From Juglans regia (lineage: Eukaryota > Streptophyta > Magnoliopsida > Fagales > Juglandaceae): a stretch of DNA of 64,000 bases. Positions 37,255-46,888 of this stretch are shown here, one piece after another. The notes beneath the pieces are model-generated. The model made no database searches. It had not been told where the DNA came from and saw only the letters and a program-made list of their open reading frames with translations. The stretch covers positions 5,278,243-5,342,242 of the forward strand of contig NC_049907.1 of the NCBI RefSeq assembly GCF_001411555.2. The letters run 5' to 3'. The translations under genes and the position numbers were made by a program. How positions within the stretch are numbered: position 1 is the stretch's first letter; every line of letters starts with the position of its first letter.

Positions 37255-38185
37255 TTATACTACGTTTGGATATTGAGATAAATTTAGATGAGTTGTAAAT
37301 AATAATATTTTATAAATCTCATTGATATATGTTTAACTTTTTTAAATGAAAAAGTATTGGTATCAGCCTATTGTTTGGGATTATCCAAAACACACTATAG
37401 TAAAATGACCAAAAACATCCCCAACAAAACCCATTTCCCTCTCATTTCAAATTTCACTTTTACTTTCTCTCCCCACCACCCGTGTCGCCCAAGGCCTCCC
37501 GCCCCTCGACCATCCTCGAGCGTCGACTGTCAAGGTGGCGGCGATTGCCGAGGTGTTGTCTACTGTCGATATGGTGGCTAATGTTGCAGATTTGACCATG
37601 AGGGAGAGAGAACCCGTGAGGGAGAGGGCATGTGAGGGAGAGAGAAACGGTCGGTGTGGGCTGGGGAAGGAGGGTATGGCTGAGGGGTGGACGTCCGGCG
37701 ACACGCGGCTGTAGGTGGCTGAATGTGAGCCGCGATGTGGGTGTGTGGGGTTGGGCTACGGGCGTGCGTGCAGAGGAGCTCGTGTCTTGGGCTAGGGGAG
37801 GAGGACCTGCTCAGTGGTGGTGGTCGGTGGCAGCAATGGGAGGCCGAATCGGCAGCGATGGCAGATCTGGGCTGCGATGGGGACACAGGTGAGAAGAGAG
37901 AAACGGGAAGGAGAGGGAGAAACGGGTGAGAAGAGAGAAAAGGGTTTTCAGAGAAAAAAAAATGTGGTTAAATCGTGACACGTAAGGTGTGCTACGGATC
38001 AGCCGTGAACAGGGGCTGATCCGTAGCATTACTCTTTTTAAATTGAGATGAACTTAACTTTTTAGATTGAAATGTATGAAGTAAGTTGAGATGAGTTTAA
38101 CTTTTTAGCAAAAATTGAAAAGTAGTATGTTCCATTAATGATTGGTTTAAAATGAATTGAGATGAGTTTATTTTCCAAACACAGG
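37255..38185. repeat. MITE of the GTTTGG family split by a Mutator-like element
   Basis: The left part opens 'tactacgtttggatattgag' and the right part ends 'gagtttattttccaaacaca', a loose inverted pair. The element at 37348-38034 sits between them with a 9-bp duplication of the host sequence. Outer limits are approximate. Confidence 0.6.
37348..38034. mobile_element. Mutator-like nonautonomous element with GC-rich cargo
   Basis: A 687-bp element bounded by perfect 9-bp duplications TTTTTAAAT (37339-37347 and 38035-38043). The left end is GAAAAAGTATTGGTATCAGC and the right end reversed is GAGTAATGCTACGGATCAGC: a weak terminal repeat that becomes identical at ATCAGCC. The interior (about 37480-37900) is far more GC-rich than the surroundings and gives only low-complexity Pro/Ser/His or Gly/Trp/Arg frames. 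A Pack-MULE-like capture is possible; no donor gene was recognised. Confidence 0.75.
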
Positions 38186-38616
38186 GAGACAACAACAAAA
38201 TGAATGTATGAAATAGAAATATCAATTTGATGCAAAATAAATTAATAGTAAGAGAAATAAATGGTCCAAAACATATTGGTTAAAAATACAACAGTGCTAC
38301 AGGCAACCGCTGCCCGCAACCGTTGGGGAATTGCACGTCAGCCAATATATTTATAATAATAAAAAAAAAACAAAAGAGAAAACATCACAGAACAAATGAA
38401 ACGGGAATGAGGGAGGGAAATTAATATTTCAGATTGAAGAACTGCGTTCACGTTCGCGTCTGGGTCTGGTACAGAGGAACTAGGTTCGGCATTTTTCTTT
38501 ACTCAAACACAGGACACAAAGAGAGAGACCTCAGCGGCACCCCGCATCAACCATGCTTTTGGATTTTTCTCTGCTCTCTTTTCTTTTTTGCTTTTTGTCT
38601 TTTGTTTTTTTCTTTG

Positions 38617-38640
38617 GAGAGAGAGAGAGAGAGAGAGAGG
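38617..38640. repeat. (GA)n microsatellite
   Basis: Uninterrupted GA repeat, about 12 units, in the presumed 5' leader of the broken PCBER-like exon. Confidence 0.9.
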
Positions 38641-38772
38641 AATGTTGGAGTGAGAGCTATTTTGGGCTTAGTTGCTGGTTTTTGTAGTCTTTTTCTCATG
38701 CATTCTTCTTGTTGTTCTGCTACCATTCATCTTCATCTCTGAGAAGTCCATCCATTTCATTTGAAACTACGA

Positions 38773-38940
38773 ATGGCACAAAAAAGCAAAATTTTGATAA
38801 TCGGAGCCACTGGATACATTGGAAAATTCCTAGTGGAGGCAAGCGTGAAAGATGGGCACTCAACTTTTGCATTAGTCAGAGAAAGCACAACTTCGAGTCC
38901 TCGATATTTGATAAGTCCAAACTCATTAAGCCGCCACGTA
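38773..38940 (+). pseudogene. Orphan first exon of an isoflavone reductase-like / PCBER gene (NmrA family)
   Basis: Encodes MAQKSKILIIGATGYIGKFL followed by VEASVKDGHSTFALVREST, which is the NAD(P)H-binding N-terminus (GxxGxxG: GATGYIG) of phenylcoumaran benzylic ether / isoflavone reductase-like proteins, usually about 300 residues. After residue 43 the frame goes off family. The expected DKSKLI sequence reappears in another frame at about 38910, showing a frameshift, and similarity ends near 38940. No later exon was found downstream; instead a Mutator-like MITE starts at 39091. The ATG at 38773 is preceded by a plausible leader, so the piece could still be transcribed. Broken copy; no active enzyme expected. 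Confidence 0.85.
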
Positions 38941-39090
38941 GGACACAGTTATGCATCGATTCCCTAAGTCAATTGCATTCAGCATTTTTCTTAAAAATAT
39001 GTAGATTTCTATCGTTGTGAAAGAAATGGTTTTGTTTCAATGACTTTTTTCAACTGAAACAAATACAGATTGATCTTACTTTTTTTGAAA

Positions 39091-39315
39091 GGAAAATGAT
39101 AGAGTTACCAAGAGTTAGGTCCTGACATAAGTCCCGACACCTTTTTTTTTGTTTTTTTTTTTACTTAGTGATTAATGATGTGTTTTTTTAATGATGTTGT
39201 GAATTTTTTTTTAAAAAAATATTTAAGGATAAAAAAAAATCTATGAAAAAAAAAATAATTTGGCTTTCTCGGAATCCATCCTCAGACTACACCCTCGGTG
39301 GGTGTAACACTACTC
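39091..39315. mobile_element. Small Mutator-like MITE next to the PCBER-like fragment
   Basis: A 225-bp element with flanking 9-bp duplications TTTTTGAAA at 39082-39090 and 39316-39324. Ends are GGAAAATGATAGAGTTACC and, reversed, GAGTAGTGTTACACCCACC, similar in style to the ends of 37348-38034. The interior is A/T homopolymer-rich. The duplication is low-complexity, which lowers confidence. Confidence 0.65.
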
Positions 39316-39324
39316 TTTTTGAAA

Positions 39325-39524
39325 AAAAAATTATGAATAGTTAGTATGAATTTGAGCTGATTTGTGAGAATTTTTTTACATGAGTTTCTTCTAAAGTCAC
39401 ATGAATACCAAAAGCCCAGTGTCGTCCCCCTTTAAAACCTCCAAGCCCTAAATTTCCTCATTTTCTTTTTCTCTATTTTCCCTTCTTCCTCTTCAGCACC
39501 GACACCCTTACCCATTTCTCACAA

Positions 39525-39571
<47 letters not shown>

Positions 39572-40854
39572 CCTCCCTAAAACCGTTCCTTACTTGTCTC
39601 CCTCTCTCCTAATACTCTCTCTTCCATCTATGTGTGTGTGTATGCGCGCGCGCTCATGCGGTTTGAAGACAAGCAAGGAAAACGACAGCCCTGAGGTCTA
39701 GATTCAAATATTTCTCAGATTTACTTGTTTGTAGATTCGTTTGGATTTTTTTTTACATATGAAAACATAGTTTGTAGATTGTTTTTCATTTTGTTTTAAT
39801 TTAATTTATATGGGTATGTTTCAGGTCTACCTTTTATGTCTCTCAAGTCCTCCAAAAAATTTTTTTTTCCTTAGATCTAAACAATTTCATATTTGCCCTA
39901 TTTGTTTCTCGACTCCTTTGAACGATTTTTATTTTTTAGATTGGAACATATCTCAGTCTCTTAAGTCCTCCAAAGGATTTTTTTTTTCCTTAGATATAAA
40001 CAATTTCGTATCCTTTTTGTTTTTTGACTCTACGAACGATTTTTAGATCTGTAAATATTTTCTTGAAGATTGTTTTTGAGTTTGGTTTAATTTAATGTAT
40101 GTGTGTATTTTGAGATCTACCCTCTCTGTCTCTCAAATCTTCTGGATGAGAATTTCTTTTTAGATTCGAAGATATATTTTATATAGTGGAATGTTACAGA
40201 TTTAAGAAAATATTACAGATTTGCTTTCGTTTGGTTTCATTTCATACATGTGTGTATTCATCCCTTTTTTCAATCAAAGATAAGCCAAAGAGTATTAGTC
40301 AGCTTGTGGAAATGAAAAACATATTGAATTGAGAGGAGAAACCAAGAAAAATCGTACCCAACTGATGTTAAGATTCACAAGGAAAAAGCTTAATGCCAAT
40401 GCCAACGCCACCGCCACCGCCACCGAGAGGTTTCTTGAGAAAGTGGGAAGGGAAATTTTTCTGGGGGAAGGTGCGAGGGAAGTAATTACAAAATCGATAA
40501 ATTCAATAAAAGTACTGCAAATAAACAGTAAGACAGTCGGCAACAAATGAAAAGGACAAAAGAAATTGCAATTTTGTGATGAAAGTAGGGGCAAAAGTGG
40601 AAATAAATTAGTGAACGAAAAAATACTGTTCAAAGCATTCAAGGGCATAATCGTAATAATAGCCAATTATACAAGGGCATAAGTGGAACAAAAAATGTCA
40701 AATAAAAGCATTATTCATTCATGTTCATATGTCGATAGCGGCTTTTATATATTATATATATATAATTATGAGTTATACAAGGTTATGCACCTTTTTGAAA
40801 AAGAGTAAAATTTATTATTAAAAAAATATTTTTTTATATGAGTTTCTTATTTAT
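39325..40854. other. Noncoding stretch
   Basis: Contains a long (CT)n run at 39527-39569, a CG-rich short run near 39645, repeated 'ccttagatctaaacaatttc'-type segments near 39870 and 39990 that look like a local imperfect duplication, and a small GCCAAC/GCCACC tandem near 40394-40425. No gene recognised. Confidence 0.45.
39527..39569. repeat. (CT)n microsatellite
   Basis: Uninterrupted CT repeat of about 21 units. Confidence 0.9.
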
Positions 40855-40863
40855 TTAAAAAAA

Positions 40864-41679
40864 GAAAAAAGCTACTTGCACTCGGGGTTGGGGAACCCGG
40901 CGTACACGGCTATCCACGTCTACAAAAGGAAACGGGGCGTTTCGTTTTTTTTCCTTGTTCCTGTAGCCTCATGTATCGCTCATGTGCTTTTTGTTTTTCT
41001 ATCTCTTGTCTTTCACGCCTTGAGAGTTCAGTCGTTTTCTCCAGATCAACATTTACAGCCTTCACATTCTTTGCTTTCACCTAATTGGGATTTCAATCTC
41101 AATTAGACTTGGGTGCCTTTCCGCTTCTCAAGTTCTTCATCTTCTTCTTCTACTTTCTCTTCAGACTCTTCTTCGACTTCTTCCTTCTTAAAAGTTCATG
41201 GGCGAGGAGCTACCAGCAATCATTTCTCTGCGAGTCAAGAAGTTCTGGTGACCGGTGGGTTTGCCTTGGACTTTCCTCTGCCCGTCTTTGAAGTAGAAAA
41301 CGGAGAGCGAGATAGGGCGAGGCGGTTTAGTTTGCCCTGTGTTTGGGTGTAACTCTTCAACTTGTCCATGGCTCTTTGTGGTTTCAAATACTAGGCCATA
41401 GAAGATAATAAAAAAAAAAAAAAATGAAAAAGGCAGCCACTTTGCAGAATTGTGAGTTGGAAGATTTTCTTTTGAGACTTTACCCAAATAATATGACTTG
41501 GGATGGAGGATTTGCTTGTGAGACGGTCTCACTAAGACCCATTTTGGAGCTGGCTGGGATGGTAGGTTTCCTTTGCTTCTGAAATCGTGTTTTTTTTTAA
41601 TAATATCAGCTAATGTGGTACTAACCACGTCAACCGATTCTCCTACAGGTACCCAACGCCGGTACCTATAGCAGAATTG
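40864..41679. mobile_element. Candidate Pack-MULE-like element
   Basis: An 816-bp segment flanked by TTAAAAAAA at 40855-40863 and 41680-41688. The left end reads GAAAAAAGCTACTTGCACTC and the right end reversed CAATTCTGCTATAGGTACCG, with further loose pairing (GTTGGGGAACC against GTTGGGTACC). The inside is more gene-like than its surroundings, with a Ser-rich frame at 41113-41352 and a 146-codon frame on the minus strand (41188-41628), neither of recognised family. The duplication is A-rich, so boundary calls are tentative. Confidence 0.5.
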
Positions 41680-41688
41680 TTAAAAAAA

Positions 41689-42182
41689 TGCATTATTATA
41701 AATATCATTTCTCTTATTATAAACCATTGCACGTGGGGAACAAGTCTAGAGCGAGCTACAATCCAAAGAAAAAATAATCAGTATTGATATAATATTAATT
41801 ATCGCTCATTAAATTTATTATTTTAAAATATAAATATTAATTGAATAGAAAATATCACATTAACATAATATAATAAAAATGAGATAAAATTATATCATAT
41901 AATATATAACTTAAAAGGAAAAAGAATCTTGTCTAGGTGCCAACTTTTGTCATGGAGAGAACTTTGGTAATCTTCCTACCTGCCCAACAACCATACTTCA
42001 ATTTCATAGAGTCCTTGTTCAGGTAGAGCAATATCTTAATTGGTCTATGTAAACTGAGGGGGGCAGTCTATACTTTCTAGATAGGACGGCCACTTCACTA
42101 TGACATTATAACATTTTGATTAGGCCATGGAATAATGATACATACACAATCTTTTTTATCTAGCCTCATAAAATAGTTGTAT
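41689..42182. other. Noncoding AT-rich spacer
   Basis: No coding or repeat structure recognised between the Mutator-like element and the solo LTR. Confidence 0.4.
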
Positions 42183-42187
42183 CAAGT

Positions 42188-42760
42188 TTGTGGTATTGGG
42201 GTGTATGTAGAGACTAATTTTAGAGTTGAAAAATGTGTTTGTTGGATGTTCGCTTGACGTGCGCTCGAGCGAAGCTTAACCCGTGAGGTCGCTTGATGTG
42301 TGCTCGACAGTGGACTCAAGTACCGCTTGACAGTGAGCTCAAGCGAGACACAAACCCTAGTGTTTGCTCGACATCCCGCTCGAGCCAATGTTGATTTGGC
42401 TGTTCACTCGATGCGCGCTCAACATGCAGCTCGAGCGAAGAACGTAGATTTTTTCAATTAGAGTTTTCAGCGCCGTTTGCTATATATTTGTCATATTTGA
42501 TTTGTGTTGGATGACTTTCAACATATTTTGAAAGAAAACAATTGTCAAGTGAATGCATATTGTGTGAGAAAACAAAAAATTTTAGAGATTGTGAGTTGAG
42601 ATTGAGTGATTGTAATCTCCTCTAGTTAATAAGATTACCGCAGCTCTGTGTATGTAGGCAATTTGCCGAACCACGTATATTGTGTGCTGTGTGTTTGATT
42701 GTGATTACTTTTACTTTATTTGCCATCATTGGTGTGTGTGTTTTGCACAACATTTCACAA
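42188..42760 (+). mobile_element. Solo copia-type LTR
   Basis: A 573-bp segment with short inverted ends TTGTG...CACAA and flanking CAAGT at 42183-42187 and 42761-42765. Near its right end it has TGTAGGCAATTTGCCGAACC followed by ACGTATATT, a block I recognise from the R-U5 part of many plant copia LTRs. The left half has many short CGCTCGAGCG-like repeats (42245-42440). No internal retrotransposon sequence or partner LTR adjoins it, so it is probably the product of LTR-LTR recombination. Confidence 0.75.
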
Positions 42761-43039
42761 CAAGTGGAACAATCGATCGCATACAATGCTTGAGAGCTAA
42801 ATATTCTTACGAAGTTTTATCTCTTGAGCTTTAACCTCCAATATCATCTTTTAAGCCATTAATAAAGTTAACAAGTGGTTAATATCATCATAAAATATAA
42901 GATTATTGAAAGATTATTGACCGTCCATCAACGGCACTTTTCATTACATGATTATAAGAAAAAGACAATGAGTATGGTTCAGTGAGAGTATGAGGCAATA
43001 AAGCAGCCTTCAAATCCTAAACCAGATCTATTCTTCGTT

Positions 43040-44619
43040 TTATGGGATCATCTGAATCTTCTCAATGAAGCTGAGCATTGTTTCCAGCGGTTTACCATCT
43101 GCACAGAAAGAGAGGGAATTGAAAAGTTAATAGATCTTACATTTATTCCATCCCCAAGTACTCCATATTTTTGTAAAATGAAAATGCAACGCCCCAAGGA
43201 AGGTCCTAGCTACGTATAAATCTACAGAAAAGACTGAAGTTCTTATAATCAATCCAGGATATATCTGCAATATGTCAAACACTTCTCTTCAAATTCACGG
43301 TCTTCTTCTCTCGCTCTGTGGTCTTGCGTAAAGCCTTTCGGCTAGTCGGGTTCGGTTTTGTTAGGATAGACTAGAAAATATAGAACATATGTATGTGGCA
43401 AAAACCAAAATTTGGTACTAACCAAGTCTAGGAACGGTGTGCCCTTTGGAGTGATTGATGACAACAGGGTCCACAAATGAATCCAGCAGAGCAGTCCCAT
43501 CTGGCTTCAGGAAGTCTGTCTCACCTACAGCACAAGACATGGTAATTAAGCAAAGAGAAGTGATGTCTGCTGGTGGAATTATCCGAGTCCACATAAAATT
43601 GGGATCAAATCATGGATTCAATACTGCGCGTGACTACTGATTTCAACTAGTAGAAATGCAGGAAGACAATCTGCATTGAGGATCCTTTTCTAATTAACAG
43701 CAGTACCCAAAGTAGGAGTGAATAACTTGCTTGACTTGCAGCAAACTTGTACCTAAGAATAATAAAACAGATATATATAGGACACATTCAATCTTCAACT
43801 TACCTATTAAGTGGAGAGATGGGCAGTTAATGGGGGATGAAAAAGCGTTAGCAGCCAGCTTAGGTGCCCCAAACTTGGATCCTCCAAGCTTAGCCCCAGA
43901 TATAATTATCAGAAACTTTATCTTTGGTACCTTCGTAAGAGTCACCCCCTGCAAATTAATACAGGATGGTTTAACTTTGCACCTATGAAATGGCTACATG
44001 AAGGATGCCTGAGAGAAATTAAATTGAAGATACCAATGCAAGTTTATTATACCTCGGCTTGCATTCCAGGCATTGCAGCTGCTAACATCGCCCCCTGAAA
44101 TCCATTAACCAATTTGGAAATAATTAAAGAACAGAGGTGGTGAAAAACATTTTCTGGTTTCAGGAACAATATCGTAGTTAAAAGTTGAGCGTTTTTCAGA
44201 ACCGCACCATGGAGAAGCCCAGTACTCCATCAAAAGGACCATTCTTGATCATGTAATCTTCTACGTATGCAAGACACTCTTCAAAATTCGTATACTCTGT
44301 ATAATCCTATGATGAAACAACCATTGCAAATCAATAAAACGTACGAACATGTTCAAACTGGAGAAAGATGAAACACTAATCTTTTTGGAAAAAGATGTAA
44401 AACCTTGTTGGATTGCCACCACTCGTAGTAAGGAGGGTCAAAAATGCCTTCTACATCGGACTTTCCTCCAGCAGGAAAAGGTGCGTCGAGGAAGACAAGG
44501 TCCAGCTTTTCGAGCACGGTTTCAGGCAATCTTCCTACCAATTTCTTGAGGATTTCACCGCTTGTTCTGAACCCATGAAGGCACAAAATTCTGGGTTTTT
44601 TCTGGGTTTGGTTCTCCAT
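43040..44619 (-). CDS. FSH1/OVCA2-type serine hydrolase (alpha/beta hydrolase), six exons
   Basis: Exons on the minus strand: 44619-44404, 44306-44208, 44094-44053, 43948-43804, 43524-43423 and 43098-43040 (TAA). All junctions are GT-AG with exact phase, giving 220 residues, usual for the family. It begins MENQTQKKPRILCLHGFRTSG, containing the strand and oxyanion-loop motif LCLHGFRTSG. The nucleophile motif is GFSMG across the exon 2/3 junction (Ser104). The acid is probably D171 in GETDF and the base H196 in KGHTVP. WWQSNKDYTEYTNFEECLAY and DAPFPAGGKS are typical of plant esterase OVCA2-like proteins (the At4g24380 type). A cytosolic esterase/thioesterase is the family expectation; the physiological substrate is unknown. 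The frame is open to 44664, but with no ATG before 44619. Confidence 0.93.
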
Positions 44620-45271
44620 CAAGTGCCAGAGATTAGAGAATTTTGTGTCTTCGATTAGAGGCAAGCTCTCTAGTAGATTAGAAGCTATAGATAAGAAACC
44701 AACCGAAGACTTTCTTTACCATTCATCCACACCTAACATAGACTTTAAACTTTTAAGGTCTCCTTATGCCGATCGATCTAGCTCAATCAAATCCACTTTT
44801 GTGCCCATAAATATGACATCAATGATCTGTCTGTGGCTTTGTCCAAGCATTTGAGTAGGGTCCAGTTCTCCTACCTCGCTTCGCATATAAAATTGTGGGG
44901 AGTTTCGTCATCACAGTGGAAAAAAGTACTCAAACCTAACGCTTCAGAGGGCGGCTCTTGGTCTCTATTGACAGCTGAAAGCAGGTCTCTCAGTGGGGGA
45001 TTCTTTGAATTTCTTGTTTTTTTTCTCCCTCACCAACCCCCTTTTTTTCTTTTGACCATGACATAAACAGTGTCCTTCACCAACCCCTCGATTCTTTGAA
45101 TCCTTCACCTTTACCTCTTCAGATCTTCGTAGAGTTGACTTCAGGTGTGTGAAATCAGGCCCTGGCGTTACCGCATCTAGCGTTACATACTTGAGATACT
45201 GTATCATTACGTAAATCATTGATATTTTGCTTTTACATTTTAAATCTTTAACTTTTATTGGAAATTACATT

Positions 45272-45510
45272 ATAATTATTATTAACATTTGATAATACTT
45301 TTTAAATATTAATTTAATTAGAATATAATTATTATTAACATTTAATAATACTTTTTTAATATTAATTTAATTAAAATATAATTATTATTAACATTTAATA
45401 AAACTTTTTTAATATTAATTTAACTAGAATATAATTATTATTAACATTTAATAATAATTTTTTTTTAATATTAATTTAACTAGAATATAATTATTATTAA
45501 TATTTAATTG
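45272..45510. repeat. AT-rich minisatellite, 53-56 bp unit, about five copies
   Basis: The motif ATAATTATTATTAACATTTA recurs at 45272, 45325, 45378, 45431 and, slightly changed, 45487: spacings of 53, 53, 53 and 56 bp. Each unit also has 'tttttaatattaatttaa'. Confidence 0.88.
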
Positions 45511-46337
45511 GTAGAACTATAAAATGTGATAAAAATAAATTTAATTAATTAATTATTAAAATAATAATATTTTAGTATTATATAGAATTTGAATGGCTAA
45601 TCCAATGTGGGGATTGAATTTAAATAGAATAGACAAATATAAAAAAGTGTGATATTGACTAAATTTTAAAGATACATTTATCCAAATTAATCAAAATGCT
45701 CTAAGTAGGTCATATGTGACGTTAACCCTTTTTTCTATAGTGTCAACTGCACCCTTTTTTCTATTCAAGTCAATTCAATTTGAACCAGTGAAAAAAGGAA
45801 ACAATTTTAATACAGTTTAGCTTATTTTAGCCTATTTTAAATCCATTTGAACTAATTCGAGCTGATTTGAAACTTTATTTGGGAAATGAGTTTAAGACCT
45901 AGTTTGGGTATCAGGTATTTATTAAAATATTACATTTTATCTATTTTTCATTATTATTTAATATTCTATCATTACTTTTTCACTATTATTTACAGAATAT
46001 CTGAGAATACCTCACTACTCAAACACAATCTTAATTTTCATTCTCTTTTAAGAAAATATCATAAAATCAAACGTATATTAATTTTTTTTTATTATTGTGT
46101 TACTAAGTAGAGTAGGAAAATTGAAAGATAACCTATACAGTTTTTATTTTTATTTTTTAATGGATTAGAGAAAAATGGGAGAGGGATGAATATTTTGTAT
46201 TAGATTTGTGAATATGAACAAAATACCACCATTACTATATCAGTCTTTTTCATAAACGAGAATATCTTAAGCAAGAAAATAAGATGCTTGGGGTCAAATA
46301 GATGAATTGCATGTTTATTGATAATATTAAGATTCTT

Positions 46338-46339
<2 letters not shown>

Positions 46340-46372
<33 letters not shown>
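46340..46372. repeat. (AT)n microsatellite
   Basis: Uninterrupted AT repeat of about 16 units. Confidence 0.9.
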
Positions 46373-46375
<3 letters not shown>

Positions 46376-46531
46376 TTAAGGATAGTCAATGAATTTAAAT
46401 TTTAAACTCTTCTTTAATGGTTTTTAAGAGAACTTTAGTGATTAATCGAAGCCCGTGGGAGAGTCCAAGTTGCGAAAGCTGTTCCAACAAAATCACTCTA
46501 TATTTGCACAGCTAGCTAGCCCCACGTCCGC

Positions 46532-46888
46532 TAAAGAAAGCGAAGCTAAGATGTTTGATGAAAGTCCTCAATGACCATGAGAGTACTGAAAGTCTTCTTA
46601 TTAGTATTTATAGAGTGGGGTACAATAATACAATATGTATATTGCCGTTAGAGAGAATACTCTATACATGGTAATTGCTAGAATTAAGATATATACAATC
46701 GATTCATAAAGGAAAGTGCTAACCGTTGCATGTGATGGTGTTTCCATTTGAGTGCTCGGGCTGGTCTTCTGCTCGTGCTATTGTTGTAGTTGTTGGGTGA
46801 AAAGTTTCCATGGCAGGGGAGGCTTCATTTGGTAAAGTGCTCTAATTTTGTGAATTTAGCCGTTGGTGTTTGAGTATTGTTAATATGC
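46532..46888 (-). repeat. 3' LTR of the copia element
   Basis: About 357 bp, aligning along its whole length to 53332-53689 with many substitutions and few small indels (by eye roughly 85% alike). Shared runs include 'attagtatttatagagtgg' and 'tcataaaggaaa'. Confidence 0.88.

Larger units (their letters stand above)
44620..46531. other. Hydrolase upstream region and AT-rich intergenic sequence
   Basis: The bases from 44620 to about 45000 are the probable promoter and 5'UTR of the minus-strand hydrolase. A minisatellite lies at 45272-45510, a 'GTTTGG' MITE remnant near 45890-46060 ('cctagtttgggtatcagg') and an (AT)n microsatellite at 46340-46372. No gene recognised. Confidence 0.5.

Noticed and set aside
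37578..37892. Proline/serine/histidine-rich frames of about 100 codons on the minus strand and glycine/tryptophan/arginine-rich ones on the plus strand
   Set aside because: They are translations of the GC-rich interior of the Mutator-like element on both strands; low complexity and no family.
41188..41628. 146-codon minus-strand frame as a real gene
   Set aside because: No recognised domain, lies wholly inside a segment with transposon-like ends, and includes a long phenylalanine run from an A/T homopolymer.
42240..42440. CRISPR-like regularly spaced repeats
   Set aside because: The CGCTCGAGCG-like motifs are irregular in spacing and sequence and lie in an LTR of a plant genome.
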